This document shows positions 36,058-45,378 of a DNA stretch of 64,000 nucleotides, piece after piece. Under the pieces are notes generated by a model, which was not told the DNA's origin, did not search any database, and saw only the letters and a program-made list of their open reading frames with translations. The position numbers and the translations under genes were made by a program. The stretch comes from a virus. Numbering within the stretch: position 1 is the stretch's first letter; each line of letters begins with the position of its first letter. The DNA is taken from the IMG/VR virus record IMGVR_UViG_3300043410_001823, positions 1-64,000 of that record; one strand, written 5' to 3'.

Positions 36058-39000
36058 TTATATCCTCCAATATGACTGTTCCATCTTTTGTTTTACCAAA
36101 TGAAAACTTATATGTATTGCCTTCTTCAATCTTCATGTATGCTTTTGCAAATGCTGTTGGAAATACCGTTACAGGATGAAGATTTCTTGATGCATCAGCT
36201 AGCGTTAATGATGCCATTTTTTTACCTGCTTTAGTCATTCTAGGTTTAAATGATATCACAAACATATCATCATCCTTGAATGGAAGCATCTTGTAATTTA
36301 AGAATTTAACTAAAGCATCGGAAGAGTTTTTAATCTCATCAACAGGAATAGAAGAAACAATCCTATTGTCAGAAGCCAAGATCAAATATGTTCGTCCAGA
36401 CTCAATTGCCGTTTGCTCTTCATCAAAGATTCCTGCAGAACCAGTCTTATCTAGAATTTCTACTCTAGACCATCCTGTTCCTCGTTTAATACTCTTGACC
36501 ATGCCCATCAAAATAAACGATCCCTTTTCTTCAAAGTCATCGATATCATTAATATATGCATAGTAATGCTGTGGCACTGGCATATTAAATTCTGGCAAGT
36601 TTAAATACTCATATAGATTTTCTTTAATCTCTGACTCATTCATTGGATTATCAGGGAATGTTGCAGCGCCAATTACTCTTAAGGCTTGTAGTGCTCTGCT
36701 GTTAACTCCATTGCCTTTCGTAAAGGTGAACTCTTCAAGTTCTTTATACGAAGCAAAAGGACGTGCCTCAATATAACGGCTTGCAATCTTTTCTGAGATA
36801 AACTTAATCGCAGTGAGTCCAAACCTGATACCCTTACCCTCAATCTTAAAATCAATATCTGAATCATTAATATGTGGTAGTTTAACAGGGATGCCCATGC
36901 GTTTCGTTTCGATAAGATATTCTGTTCTTGCATCTTTATCACTTTCATTCTTTAATAGTGAATACATAAACTCTAGAGGATAGTGGTATTTTAACCATGC
37001 TGTCCAGTATGAGAGTGTTGAGTAGGCAACGGCGTGGGACTTGTTGAAAGAATATCCTGCGTGGGCCTCGAAATCATGCCATAAGTCAAGAGCGTCGTTA
37101 GGAGCAATATACTTGCTAGCACCACTAATGAAACGGTCTTTGAACTCATCAAATTCTTTTGCATCTTTCTTCTTTCCAATAATCTTACGAACCTTATCCG
37201 CATCTGCCATAGACATGCCACCAAGTTCAACGCAAGCTTGCATAACTTGTTCTTGATAGAGAACACATCCAAAGGTCTCTTCTGTAAATGGCTTCATGAC
37301 TTGATGAAGATAATTAATATTTTGACGTCCATGCTTGCGCTCAATATAATCTTTACCAATTGTATTCATAGCACCAGGACGAACCAAAGCATTAGAAGCA
37401 GCAAGTTCTGCCAAATTCTTAACGCCCATCTTAATAAGAAGGTTAGTATATGGTGCTGCTTCACATTGGAATACACCCTTAGTATATCCATCTGAAAGCA
37501 TTTGATAAACATTCTTATCATCCATATCTATAGATAAAAGATCAATCTTTTTATCATATCTATCTTCAATAATATCAAGAGTATCCTTTAGAACAGATAA
37601 AGTTTTTAGTCCTAAAGCATCAATCTTAATCAAGCCAATGTTTTCAGCCTCCCCCATGTCAACTGCAACAACTGGAATGCGAACGTCATTTCCAGTAACA
37701 GAGCGAGTCTCCAACGGCGCATACCTAAAGATTGGATCTTTACTAGTAACAACTCCTGCAGCGTGAATACCAGTACCCCTAATACGACCACGTAACTGCT
37801 CTCCATATCTTTCTACCTCTGGATATTTTTCACGGAATTCCCGTGTTGTTTTTGAAGTACAATACTCATCCCATGTATCTACTGTCTTTAAAACCTTGTT
37901 TACATCTGCCAACGGAATATTTAAAGCACGTGCTACATCTCGAACAACACCCTTGTCTTTAAATTCAAGGAATGTGGTAATTGATGCAACATGTCGATAT
38001 TGTCTAACAAGATAATCCTTTACCTCATCACGACGTGAATCCTGAATGTCTGAGTCAATATCTGGAAAGTCATTACGTTCTGGATTAATAAATCGGAAGA
38101 ACAACAATCCATGTTTGATTGGATCAATATCCGTAATCTCAAGAGCATAACAAAGTAAAGAACCTGCAGCAGAACCACGACCTGGACCAACCATAATTCC
38201 TTCTTTTTTAGCCCAGTTCAACATATTTCGAACAACTAGAAAGTATGGAGCAAACTTCTTATCATTAATAACCTTAAGCTCTTCGTCTAGTCTATCTAAG
38301 TATTCTTGATTATCTGCAAAACCACGCTTTTCCAAACCTTCTAGAGCAAGCTTTTTAAGTTCTTGTCCAGGATTCTTATACTGTGCTGGAAGTAGGTTTA
38401 AACCACTCTTAATGTCATATTCTTCTACCTTATTAGCAATCTCAATAGTAGACTCAAACATCTGTTCATTCTCAATACCCTGCTTTGCCATCGCATCTTT
38501 CATTTCTTCATATGAAAGTAGGTGAATATCAAACGATCTAAAACTCATCATGCGGTCAGCGCCATATAGATAATCTAGGCGCTCCATCATATCTGAATAC
38601 TTCTTAGACTTTTCGTATGTTGCATCTTTTTGCAATTTAGCATGAGTATTCAGAATAAGCATCATTTCCTGAATAACCTTTTGATCAACATCAGAGTGGT
38701 GGCAATCTGGAGTAATTACTGGCTTAACCCCCATAGACTCTGCTAAATCAAGAAGTCCTTTATTTACCTCTGCAGGATTATGTGGCATTACTTCAATGTA
38801 ATAGTCATTGCCAAACTCTTCTTTAAACCATGATATATACTTCTTAGCAGTTGCTAGTTCTCCTAGTTCTACTGCCTTTGCAATCCACCCACTTAAACAA
38901 GCAGATGTTACAATGATGCCTTCTTTATATTTCTTTAAAATTTCAAAATCAAAGCGTGGCTTACTGAAGAAACCGTCTGTCCACGCAATTTCATTAATCT

Positions 39001-39322
39001 TGTTTAGGTTTTCTAAACCCTGTTGGTTCTTGGCAAGAAGAACTATATGATGATAATTTAGATCAAGAGGATCAGTGCGGTCTGCCTTTGCTCTCTTGTC
39101 AGCCATATCTGTAGTCATATAGCCTTCTATGCCAAGTATTGGCTTAATACCTTTTGCTTTTGCAACACGGTGCAGTTCCCTGTGCCCAGATAAAGTACCA
39201 TGGTCGGTGATTGCGATTGCAGGCATCCCCAACTCAACTGCACGGTTCACGTATTCTTCTGGAGTAGCAACACCATCCATCAAGGAATAGTGTGTATGTA
39301 CATGTAAGCCAACGTAGTTCAT
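36050..39322 (-). CDS. dnaE: DNA polymerase III alpha subunit (DnaE-like)
   Basis: A 1090-residue replicative polymerase. The N-terminal PHP domain starts GLHVHTHYSLMDGVATPEE and includes AIAITDHGTLSGH. The C-family catalytic centre has GPGRGSAAGSLL and FPDIDSDIQD, with the two catalytic Asp, and a later Asp region. A helix-hairpin-helix and an OB-like domain (MLPFKDDDMFVISF) follow. The phage can thus copy its DNA without the host catalytic subunit. Confidence 0.93.
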   Translation of the reverse strand: MNYVGLHVHTHYSLMDGVATPEEYVNRAVELGMPAIAITDHGTLSGHRELHRVAKAKGIKPILGIEGYMTTDMADKRAKADRTDPLDLNYHHIVLLAKNQQGLENLNKINEIAWTDGFFSKPRFDFEILKKYKEGIIVTSACLSGWIAKAVELGELATAKKYISWFKEEFGNDYYIEVMPHNPAEVNKGLLDLAESMGVKPVITPDCHHSDVDQKVIQEMMLILNTHAKLQKDATYEKSKKYSDMMERLDYLYGADRMMSFRSFDIHLLSYEEMKDAMAKQGIENEQMFESTIEIANKVEEYDIKSGLNLLPAQYKNPGQELKKLALEGLEKRGFADNQEYLDRLDEELKVINDKKFAPYFLVVRNMLNWAKKEGIMVGPGRGSAAGSLLCYALEITDIDPIKHGLLFFRFINPERNDFPDIDSDIQDSRRDEVKDYLVRQYRHVASITTFLEFKDKGVVRDVARALNIPLADVNKVLKTVDTWDEYCTSKTTREFREKYPEVERYGEQLRGRIRGTGIHAAGVVTSKDPIFRYAPLETRSVTGNDVRIPVVAVDMGEAENIGLIKIDALGLKTLSVLKDTLDIIEDRYDKKIDLLSIDMDDKNVYQMLSDGYTKGVFQCEAAPYTNLLIKMGVKNLAELAASNALVRPGAMNTIGKDYIERKHGRQNINYLHQVMKPFTEETFGCVLYQEQVMQACVELGGMSMADADKVRKIIGKKKDAKEFDEFKDRFISGASKYIAPNDALDLWHDFEAHAGYSFNKSHAVAYSTLSYWTAWLKYHYPLEFMYSLLKNESDKDARTEYLIETKRMGIPVKLPHINDSDIDFKIEGKGIRFGLTAIKFISEKIASRYIEARPFASYKELEEFTFTKGNGVNSRALQALRVIGAATFPDNPMNESEIKENLYEYLNLPEFNMPVPQHYYAYINDIDDFEEKGSFILMGMVKSIKRGTGWSRVEILDKTGSAGIFDEEQTAIESGRTYLILASDNRIVSSIPVDEIKNSSDALVKFLNYKMLPFKDDDMFVISFKPRMTKAGKKMASLTLADASRNLHPVTVFPTAFAKAYMKIEEGNTYKFSFGKTKDGTVILEDINV

Positions 39323-39325
39323 TGA

Positions 39326-39979
39326 TTACCAGTCGATGTTAGTTGTAGTAACAGACGGTGTATCAAATCCAAAGTAGAACGTTTCCTGTTCTGCGTATGG
39401 AACTTCACGAACAACCTTTTCTAGGTTGAACGGTTCATGTGTGCCCCAGTTAAATGGCTCTGAATCTGGTGCAGATGGAATAAGTGTGTAATTAGTTTCA
39501 GTTCCCTGACCATTACGCTTTAGCTTCCACTGAATATTTGAGATGCTTCCTGTTTCAAGTGCATACTCACGAATTGTATTAAATGCAGACTGCTTGCTAA
39601 TGCCCTGTGACCAGACTGCGATATAAGGGTCTTCTAGACCGTCATCCATAAGAACGTTAGTGTAGAAGCGTAGACGTGCCTTCCAACCGCTCTTAGGCTC
39701 CTTACGAGCCATTTCACAACCAAAGCAACGACCTTCTGTATCCTGTGTACATGCAGCCTTGCGCTTGTAGTCCTTTGGGTTTGTGTGTTCTGAAACAACA
39801 ACAGCGAGTCCACGCTGTTCATTGTAGTGTGCTGAATCTGAATCTAGCTCATTTACAAAACGGATCTTTGCAGATTGACCATCGGCTAGCTTTACCCAGC
39901 GTACTTTGATTCCTGATGATTCTGTTTTTGGTTTTTCGACTAGGGCGTTGATATTTTTAAGTCCCTTTACAACAGTCAT
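39326..39979 (-). CDS. Putative ssDNA-binding protein
   Basis: 217 residues. The layout (KVRWVKLADGQSAKIRFVNE, a CTQDTEGRCFGCE cysteine cluster, RLRFYTNVLMDDG) recalls gp32-like ssDNA-binding proteins of actinobacteriophages with an OB fold and zinc ligands. Its place between polymerase and primase supports this. Strong AGGAGA site, so abundant product is expected. A structural prediction would be decisive. Confidence 0.6.
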   Translation of the reverse strand: MTVVKGLKNINALVEKPKTESSGIKVRWVKLADGQSAKIRFVNELDSDSAHYNEQRGLAVVVSEHTNPKDYKRKAACTQDTEGRCFGCEMARKEPKSGWKARLRFYTNVLMDDGLEDPYIAVWSQGISKQSAFNTIREYALETGSISNIQWKLKRNGQGTETNYTLIPSAPDSEPFNWGTHEPFNLEKVVREVPYAEQETFYFGFDTPSVTTTNIDW

Positions 39980-40002
39980 TTTTTTCTCCTTGTGTGTTTT
40001 AT

Positions 40003-40926
40003 TTATTGTAGCATAGCTTCAATGGAATTGTCAAATGAAAACTCAAGTTTTCTAATTGCATCATCATCCATATCACCGATGTCTTTATATTGTTTATTTA
40101 GTTTTATTATTGTTAAGGCATTCCCCAATTTGTCTTTTAGTTTTTCAGACATAATCCTACCTGCCTCATCGTTATCCGCAACTAAGACAATGTTGTTAAA
40201 ATATTTTTCTAACAATTTTATCTGCGTTGCAGAAACATTTGCCCCTAGTGTTGCCACTGCAGGGAATCCTACTTGATCAAGTCTAATTGCATCAAAAGAT
40301 GATTCAACTACATATATTATACTTGAAGCCTTTACCCTATGCAAGTTAAAAAGAATTTTACTTTTCGGAAGTCCTGGAGTATTCTTAAATTCTTTTCCTT
40401 CTACAGTTCTTGCAACAAAACCAATGCATACACCATCTGGAGAATGCATAGGTACTATAACTGAATCCTGCTTTTCAGAATATCCTAAGTCAAACTTTTG
40501 CATTGAGTCTCTAGTGATGCTTCTACCTTCAAAATATCGCACAGCTCTTGGGGACTCTAAGGCTTGTCTTCCCAATCTTTTGATCATCAATTCATCATAA
40601 GGCACAAAATCTGGTGGAGCTAGCAATGCTTTATTGACAACAGATTCAATATTACTTTCTTGCTCTTTGCTTTTAATAAAACGCATTGCCTCAAAATAAC
40701 TACGACCTGATGTATGCATTACAAATTCTATAAGAGATTTAGTTGTTTGACATCCAAAACAAAAGAATAAGCCAGATTCTTTGGATACTTCTCCAGCTGG
40801 AGTTCTGCTATTGTTGTGATATGGACAATAAACTATATAATCAGTTCCATATTCAGCCTCAATATCAATTCCTGCACCTGTTAATACTCGTTTGATCTGT
40901 TCTTCTGTATAAATATCTTTAGCCAT
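40003..40926 (-). CDS. DnaG-like DNA primase
   Basis: 307 residues. The N-terminal CHC2-type zinc finger reads CPYHNN, then FFCFGC. The Toprim domain has IYVVESSFDAI (catalytic Glu) and VLVADNDEAGR (DxD). It lacks a helicase-binding domain of usual length. It makes RNA primers with the DnaB helicase encoded just upstream, whose gene it overlaps. Confidence 0.88.
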   Translation of the reverse strand: MAKDIYTEEQIKRVLTGAGIDIEAEYGTDYIVYCPYHNNSRTPAGEVSKESGLFFCFGCQTTKSLIEFVMHTSGRSYFEAMRFIKSKEQESNIESVVNKALLAPPDFVPYDELMIKRLGRQALESPRAVRYFEGRSITRDSMQKFDLGYSEKQDSVIVPMHSPDGVCIGFVARTVEGKEFKNTPGLPKSKILFNLHRVKASSIIYVVESSFDAIRLDQVGFPAVATLGANVSATQIKLLEKYFNNIVLVADNDEAGRIMSEKLKDKLGNALTIIKLNKQYKDIGDMDDDAIRKLEFSFDNSIEAMLQ

Positions 40927-42145
40927 TTTTATCTTCAAAGTCCTTATATCTGTAATAGCCCTTATCGAAATCTACCTCTACGAGGAAGTCTCCCATAAAA
41001 CCATTACGGTTTTTTCTGAATACACATTCAATGATATCACTATTCGTTGCTCTACCCAGCGCTAATACCCAGTCAGCATCGTATGCAATCTGCTTTGACC
41101 ATGCTGTTTGAGCTAGAGTTGGAGCACTACTCAAATCCTTGACATCATCTGGTGTAGCTGATGAGATAGCAATAATTGGAACTTCATCACCAATAGCCAT
41201 AAGCTTTAGCTCACGAGAAAGATTTTTCATCTTAACAACTTCGCTTTCAGACTTTTGGTTTGGACTCATCAACTGAAGATAATCTACAACAACAAAGTCT
41301 GGCTTATACTGATCAATCTTTCCACGAATAACTGATGGAGTTACTTCTCCACCACCATCATTAGATATAATGTTAAACTCTGGTCTACCTGCCAATTTAC
41401 TAGCATGCCATTTTTTCATCATATCTAATTCAACTTCACCATTGCTCAATTTGCGGTGAGACCATAATCCTTCTCCCATAATTGCGTATACACGATTACG
41501 GACTTCTGTTTCAGACATTTCAAGACTGATGATAAGTGGTGACTTACCCTGCTTCCATGCCTGTACCGCAAAATAAAGAGCAAGCCAGGACTTTCCAATT
41601 CCTGGATATGCTAGGAACACCCCTAGTTGACCTGGCATAATCCCAGATGGGAGATAATTGTCAAATCCTGGCAAGCCTGTTTTGATTCCTAGTACTCCAG
41701 CATCTTTCATCTTTTGTACCTGTTCATAATATGCAACTGCAGAATCAATATCTGTTGCATCAACATCTCTAATAGCAGCTGTATTTTTCTTTAACTCGGA
41801 TGTTTTTGTAATAAGTTCTTCAAGAGCCTTTGTTCCTTGCCCACTCTGAACTTCAGAAGCAGCATTTCTAATAATATCTTTTAGGCTATCTGTGAGATAC
41901 TCGCCTTGAAGTTCATCCAAGTGGTACTTGGTTGATCCAATACCCTCTACTGGATTAAAATCTCTAAACTTCTCTACAACAAGAGATACTGGAGGAACTG
42001 CGTTATTGTTTTCAAAGTAACGCTTAATGAATGTCCAAACATCTGTATGTGTTTTTAAAATAGACTCTACATTGGCTTGCAACAAAACATGCATCTGCTT
42101 GTCATTCAGCACAGCTGAAATAACTTTTGCCTCTGTATTATTCAC
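40919..42145 (-). CDS. dnaB: Replicative DNA helicase (DnaB-like)
   Basis: 408 residues. RecA-fold motor: Walker A FLAYPGIGKSWLALY, LIISLEMSETEVRNR, and Walker B PDFVVVDYLQLM; FRKNRNGFMGDF is a late DnaB motif. The N-terminal 150 residues form the helical domain and linker. It unwinds DNA ahead of DnaE. GTG start overlapping the stop of the upstream loader-like gene. Confidence 0.92.
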   Translation of the reverse strand: MNNTEAKVISAVLNDKQMHVLLQANVESILKTHTDVWTFIKRYFENNNAVPPVSLVVEKFRDFNPVEGIGSTKYHLDELQGEYLTDSLKDIIRNAASEVQSGQGTKALEELITKTSELKKNTAAIRDVDATDIDSAVAYYEQVQKMKDAGVLGIKTGLPGFDNYLPSGIMPGQLGVFLAYPGIGKSWLALYFAVQAWKQGKSPLIISLEMSETEVRNRVYAIMGEGLWSHRKLSNGEVELDMMKKWHASKLAGRPEFNIISNDGGGEVTPSVIRGKIDQYKPDFVVVDYLQLMSPNQKSESEVVKMKNLSRELKLMAIGDEVPIIAISSATPDDVKDLSSAPTLAQTAWSKQIAYDADWVLALGRATNSDIIECVFRKNRNGFMGDFLVEVDFDKGYYRYKDFEDKNG

Positions 42146-42446
42146 TTAACCACTTCCTCGCTAATTCTCGTCGCTCTTTGCGCTCTTTGATATCTTGTGT
42201 GACTTCATCCCTACCATTGATAATTCGCTCTGCATTATATGCAAAGAAATTCCAAGAAGGTTCTTGTGCTATTGAAAAGTAATATTCTAATAGGTCATAG
42301 CATGCAGGCAGGCCATAAGATTCAACTAAGGCATCTGCTGCCCATTGCTCAACATTTAGATTGAGATTAGACTTTTGCTCATATCTTTGTAGATAAAACT
42401 TATTGTATCGACTGAGCAAAGCCATACGGTCTTTGCGCTCAGCCAT
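42138..42446 (-). CDS. Hypothetical protein, possible helicase loader
   Basis: 102 residues, helical, with EQWAADALVESYGLPACYDL and a C-terminal KERKERRELARKWL. A direct overlap with dnaB and small size fit a loader or accessory, but no motif proves it. GAGGA site before the ATG. Confidence 0.6.
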   Translation of the reverse strand: MAERKDRMALLSRYNKFYLQRYEQKSNLNLNVEQWAADALVESYGLPACYDLLEYYFSIAQEPSWNFFAYNAERIINGRDEVTQDIKERKERRELARKWLSE

Positions 42447-42447
42447 T

Positions 42448-42657
42448 TTATTCCTCTACAAGAGCTTCTCGGCCCTGCTGAACCTTTTCTACTACTTGGT
42501 TCTCTACAAAGGCGTAAACACGGTCCATGGCGTCTTTAGTAGTCTCTCCATCACGAACGTGGTCTGTTACTCCAAGATCCACTCGTAGAGACTGAAAATT
42601 TCCTAGATTAAGTGTATAACCTAGTGTTGCTGTTACTTTTGTTGTTTCGTTTTCCAT
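42448..42657 (-). CDS. Small hypothetical protein, 69 aa
   Basis: The ATG at 42657 follows GGGAGGGG. TATLGYTLNLGNFQSLRVDL and TKDAMDRVYAFVENQVVEKV form a compact alpha/beta protein that recurs in phage replication blocks in my memory. Function unknown; a DNA-replication accessory is likely from context. Confidence 0.65.
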   Translation of the reverse strand: MENETTKVTATLGYTLNLGNFQSLRVDLGVTDHVRDGETTKDAMDRVYAFVENQVVEKVQQGREALVEE

Positions 42658-42677
42658 TGCTACCCCTCCCAAGGATA

Positions 42678-43220
42678 TTAAATGCTTTCTGACCAGACTG
42701 GAATAAATCTTCCATCTTCTGTCTTTGTATATGTAAGTATACCGTCTCCCATTCGCCTTGTCAACTCTTGGCTAGTGGGTGTTACATTGTTTGTTATTAA
42801 ATTATCTTTTCGTGCTTTGCCGTGATGAATACTTGCAAGTATATCACGAATCTCTTTTACTTGCGACTCTGAGTAATAAGCTCGTACTTGCCATCCACGT
42901 TTTCCATCAAGCTGTGATCCGACTGGTGGTGGAATTACTCCACGCTTAATTAATCTTGGTAAATATTTACGATGCCTATTGACAAGAACTGCAGTTTCTG
43001 CTACAGTATATGCTTTTTCTCTGTTTTTTCTAAAATCAGAACGTAAGCATGTTTCAATGCGATCTTTATTGATATTGTAGACAGAAACTAAACCTGTAGA
43101 TCTTGAGCTATGATGAAGTCTAACTAAATCACCATTTAAAAACCAAACTGTTTGATTACCACGAATTACAGGCTCGTTATTGTATATCTCGCCCTCAATA
43201 ATTCCTTTTCTAGTAACCAT
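42678..43220 (-). CDS. MerR-like HTH DNA-binding protein
   Basis: 180 residues. The central part KAYTVAETAVLVNRHRKYLP followed by RLIKRGVIPPPVG reads as a winged-helix, MerR/excisionase-like DNA-binding unit. The N-terminal half is a small beta domain. It leads the replication block and may regulate it. It overlaps the zinc-ribbon gene upstream. Confidence 0.7.
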   Translation of the reverse strand: MVTRKGIIEGEIYNNEPVIRGNQTVWFLNGDLVRLHHSSRSTGLVSVYNINKDRIETCLRSDFRKNREKAYTVAETAVLVNRHRKYLPRLIKRGVIPPPVGSQLDGKRGWQVRAYYSESQVKEIRDILASIHHGKARKDNLITNNVTPTSQELTRRMGDGILTYTKTEDGRFIPVWSESI

Positions 43221-43357
43221 AACCCGTCCCTGCTATTTTGTGGAGGATGATAAAACTTTCTTCCACCACACCTAACGCAATATACCTCAATGTGCTTAAT
43301 GGTTGTATACTGTCGATCAATAAAAACTCTACCACTGCATTTCTCACATTTCAGCAT
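43166..43357 (-). CDS. Zinc-ribbon protein, 63 aa
   Basis: MLKCEKCSGRVFID and VYCVRCGGRKF provide two CxxC knuckles. The basic C-terminus lies over the next gene by 55 bases, a long overlap. Function unknown; DNA- or RNA-binding likely. Confidence 0.65.
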   Translation of the reverse strand: MLKCEKCSGRVFIDRQYTTIKHIEVYCVRCGGRKFYHPPQNSRDGLWLLEKELLRARYTITSL

Positions 43358-43369
43358 TTGATTATTCCG

Positions 43370-43561
43370 CTACATACTTTCACTCATTTTTGCAGCAAGT
43401 TCATTTGAATATTCTTCTGCTGCTATTGTCTTATTATTGTTATTTTCAACATACTGTGTTAATTCTGCTCTAAGCATTGCAACTGTAATTGCATGATCTG
43501 CAGACATTTCAGCAATTTGTTGCTTTAATGCAATAATAATTAATTCTTCTTTCGTAGCCAT
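43370..43561 (-). CDS. Small coiled-coil protein, 63 aa
   Basis: Helical throughout (ELIIIALKQQIAEMSADHAI, AMLRAELTQYVEN). Strong GGGGG site. Unknown function. Confidence 0.6.
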   Translation of the reverse strand: MATKEELIIIALKQQIAEMSADHAITVAMLRAELTQYVENNNNKTIAAEEYSNELAAKMSESM

Positions 43562-43583
43562 TTATACCCCCAATTATAAATTA

Positions 43584-43820
43584 CTATACAGCAGAGTTTA
43601 TTTCTGCATTAATGTCATCAAGCTCAGACTGCAGCACAGCTTTTTGTGCCACAACATCTTGCATCTGTGAGTTTAAAGAGTCAATATTTGTTTGATTCTT
43701 TTCTGTCATTGCATTTGCCTCAATAAGGCTTAATGAAAGGTTGTACTCAGAAAAAGCAATTGTCTTCATGTGCTGCTCGACAATAGTCTTCTTTTCTTCT
43801 GGTGTTAAAGATATGGTCAT
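43584..43820 (-). CDS. Small coiled-coil protein, 78 aa
   Basis: Heptad-like helix (IDSLNSQMQDVVAQKAVLQS, ELDDINAEIN) after a TPEEKKTIVEQHM segment. AGGAGG site and its own TGATATAAT promoter. Unknown function. Confidence 0.65.
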   Translation of the reverse strand: MTISLTPEEKKTIVEQHMKTIAFSEYNLSLSLIEANAMTEKNQTNIDSLNSQMQDVVAQKAVLQSELDDINAEINSAV

Positions 43821-43836
43821 GTTTTCCTCCTTATAT

Positions 43837-43845
43837 ATTATATCA
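43837..43845 (-). promoter_or_regulatory. Extended -10 promoter (TGATATAAT) for the replication block
   Basis: Lies 17 bases before the 43820 ATG. It can start the long leftward transcript that includes helicase, primase and polymerase. Confidence 0.7.
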
Positions 43846-44745
43846 TGTATGTATTTGCTTCAATGAAAAATCAATATTTGCATAAGATTCATACTCATTG
43901 AGTGTTCTGGAGGATCCAAGTGCCTGGGCTCCAACTTCTTTAGTAGTTATAATTCGCTCAAGCTCTAGCTTAGACTTTTTATCAAGGTAGTTTGATTCTG
44001 ATGGAAAATCAACTGATGTTTGACGTCTAAGATTCTTAAATCCTTTATCAGCGTCATAATATAAATGATAGACATTTTGTGCCTCTGGTAACATTAAATC
44101 ATACCCGTGAGTAAATAATCTAATTGCAGTTAATATCTCTTCACCCCAAAAGAAAATGTTTTTATTTGGTTCTACGGACGCTATTGAACCATCCGAAAAT
44201 ATAGATGCTGCCGACACAGACTTAGTAAAAATATTATTAGAAAAATTTCCAACAGCTCTTTGATGTGGTATCAAATCATTTAAAAAACTTAACTCTGGAA
44301 CAAAATCAGTATATGACACATGAGCCTTATTGTTTAATATATTTAAAGTTCCATCCGTATATTCATATGCTCCAGGGTAGCAAGATAGAACTGGATTTGC
44401 GCCACTGGATTTATTTTTAAGATAATTCATAATAAGGTTGTGATCCCAATTTTGTTCAAATCGTGAATGAGAATCTATTTGAAAATAATAATCTTCACCA
44501 TCATAAAAAGAATTTGCAATATACCTAGATATTCCTACACCAATATTTTCTGGGGCTAAACTTAGTTCGTACTTTACATTGGGAATATCTGGTAAATCAA
44601 AGTCTATTTTTTGATAATAAGATATGTGTACGCCAAACTTAATAACATGGTTACCTGAACTTTTATTTATAGCATCACGAATAGTTCTGACTAATTCATA
44701 ATCATGATACGATGGAATCTGTACAAATATGCTAGCCATTACCAT
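43843..44745 (-). CDS. Glycosyltransferase, GlcNAc-transferase-like
   Basis: 300 residues. IFVQIPSYHDYELVRTIRDA opens a GT-A fold, and YYFQIDSHSRFEQNWD carries the metal-binding DxH motif typical of GlcNAc transferases modelled on Skp1-modifying enzymes. FWGEEILTAIRLFTHGYDL is another conserved stretch. It probably glycosylates a virion or host surface protein; the Thr-rich tail proteins beside it are candidates. Confidence 0.75.
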   Translation of the reverse strand: MVMASIFVQIPSYHDYELVRTIRDAINKSSGNHVIKFGVHISYYQKIDFDLPDIPNVKYELSLAPENIGVGISRYIANSFYDGEDYYFQIDSHSRFEQNWDHNLIMNYLKNKSSGANPVLSCYPGAYEYTDGTLNILNNKAHVSYTDFVPELSFLNDLIPHQRAVGNFSNNIFTKSVSAASIFSDGSIASVEPNKNIFFWGEEILTAIRLFTHGYDLMLPEAQNVYHLYYDADKGFKNLRRQTSVDFPSESNYLDKKSKLELERIITTKEVGAQALGSSRTLNEYESYANIDFSLKQIHT

Positions 44746-44993
44746 TTACCAATTGGGCAGGTTGATTCTTTAAGCTTAGTTTTTAATGCCATAAAACATC
44801 CGCATTTTTTGCATTGCTTGGTTAAATCAAATAGCTCTGGACAAGCCTTACATATCTCAAATCTTTCTGTGGAAATAACTTGATCTACATATTCTGTATT
44901 TGGATTAATCAAGTCCCAGGGCTTTACAGACTTATTAGGATTTTTGTCCTTTTGTTTTTCCAAATATTCTTCCCACCTTGTTTTATTGCTCAT
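44739..44993 (-). CDS. Small zinc protein, 84 aa
   Basis: RFEICKACPEL, QCKKCGCFMALKTKLKEST and CPIGKW give two zinc knuckles, a pattern shared by short phage proteins often seen beside structural genes. The ATG overlaps the preceding stop. Function unknown. Confidence 0.7.
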   Translation of the reverse strand: MSNKTRWEEYLEKQKDKNPNKSVKPWDLINPNTEYVDQVISTERFEICKACPELFDLTKQCKKCGCFMALKTKLKESTCPIGKW

Positions 44994-45346
44994 GGATAAA
45001 ATACCCCATCAATATATTTTGAACCAATTTCTACCCACCTTGAATTTTCTGGCACTTCAATTAATAAAGGATTGCTAACTACGATAGCCCCCCGTCTTTC
45101 ATCAAAAACTACACCCTGAACTTCTCCAGAGTCCTTATTTGTAAAAGATACTAGAACTTCACCTGTTTCTAAGATAGAATCTTCTTTAATGATAGAATTG
45201 TGAAACATTTCAAAAAATTCTCTTGAAAATACATTATTATCGACTACAATATCGTTAATAACAAAACAGGCTAATAAATGTGTATCTGTACTAACGGAAT
45301 CAATTGCTCCATCATTTAAAATATGAATTATACCCTTACTCAACAT
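44990..45346 (-). CDS. Hypothetical beta-rich protein, 118 aa
   Basis: Starts at ATG 45346, seven bases from a TGATATAAT -10, so it is probably leaderless. Mostly beta strands (GEVLVSFTNKDSGEVQGVVF). It lies between the tail module and a glycosyltransferase. No family recognised. Confidence 0.6.
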   Translation of the reverse strand: MLSKGIIHILNDGAIDSVSTDTHLLACFVINDIVVDNNVFSREFFEMFHNSIIKEDSILETGEVLVSFTNKDSGEVQGVVFDERRGAIVVSNPLLIEVPENSRWVEIGSKYIDGVFYP

Positions 45347-45353
45347 ACCTATC

Positions 45354-45362
45354 ATTATATCA
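45354..45362 (-). promoter_or_regulatory. Extended -10 promoter (TGATATAAT), nearly leaderless
   Basis: Between the large fibre gene and the 44990-45346 gene; the hexamer ends at 45354 and the ATG begins at 45346. Confidence 0.65.
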
Positions 45363-45378
45363 AATACTAACCATTATG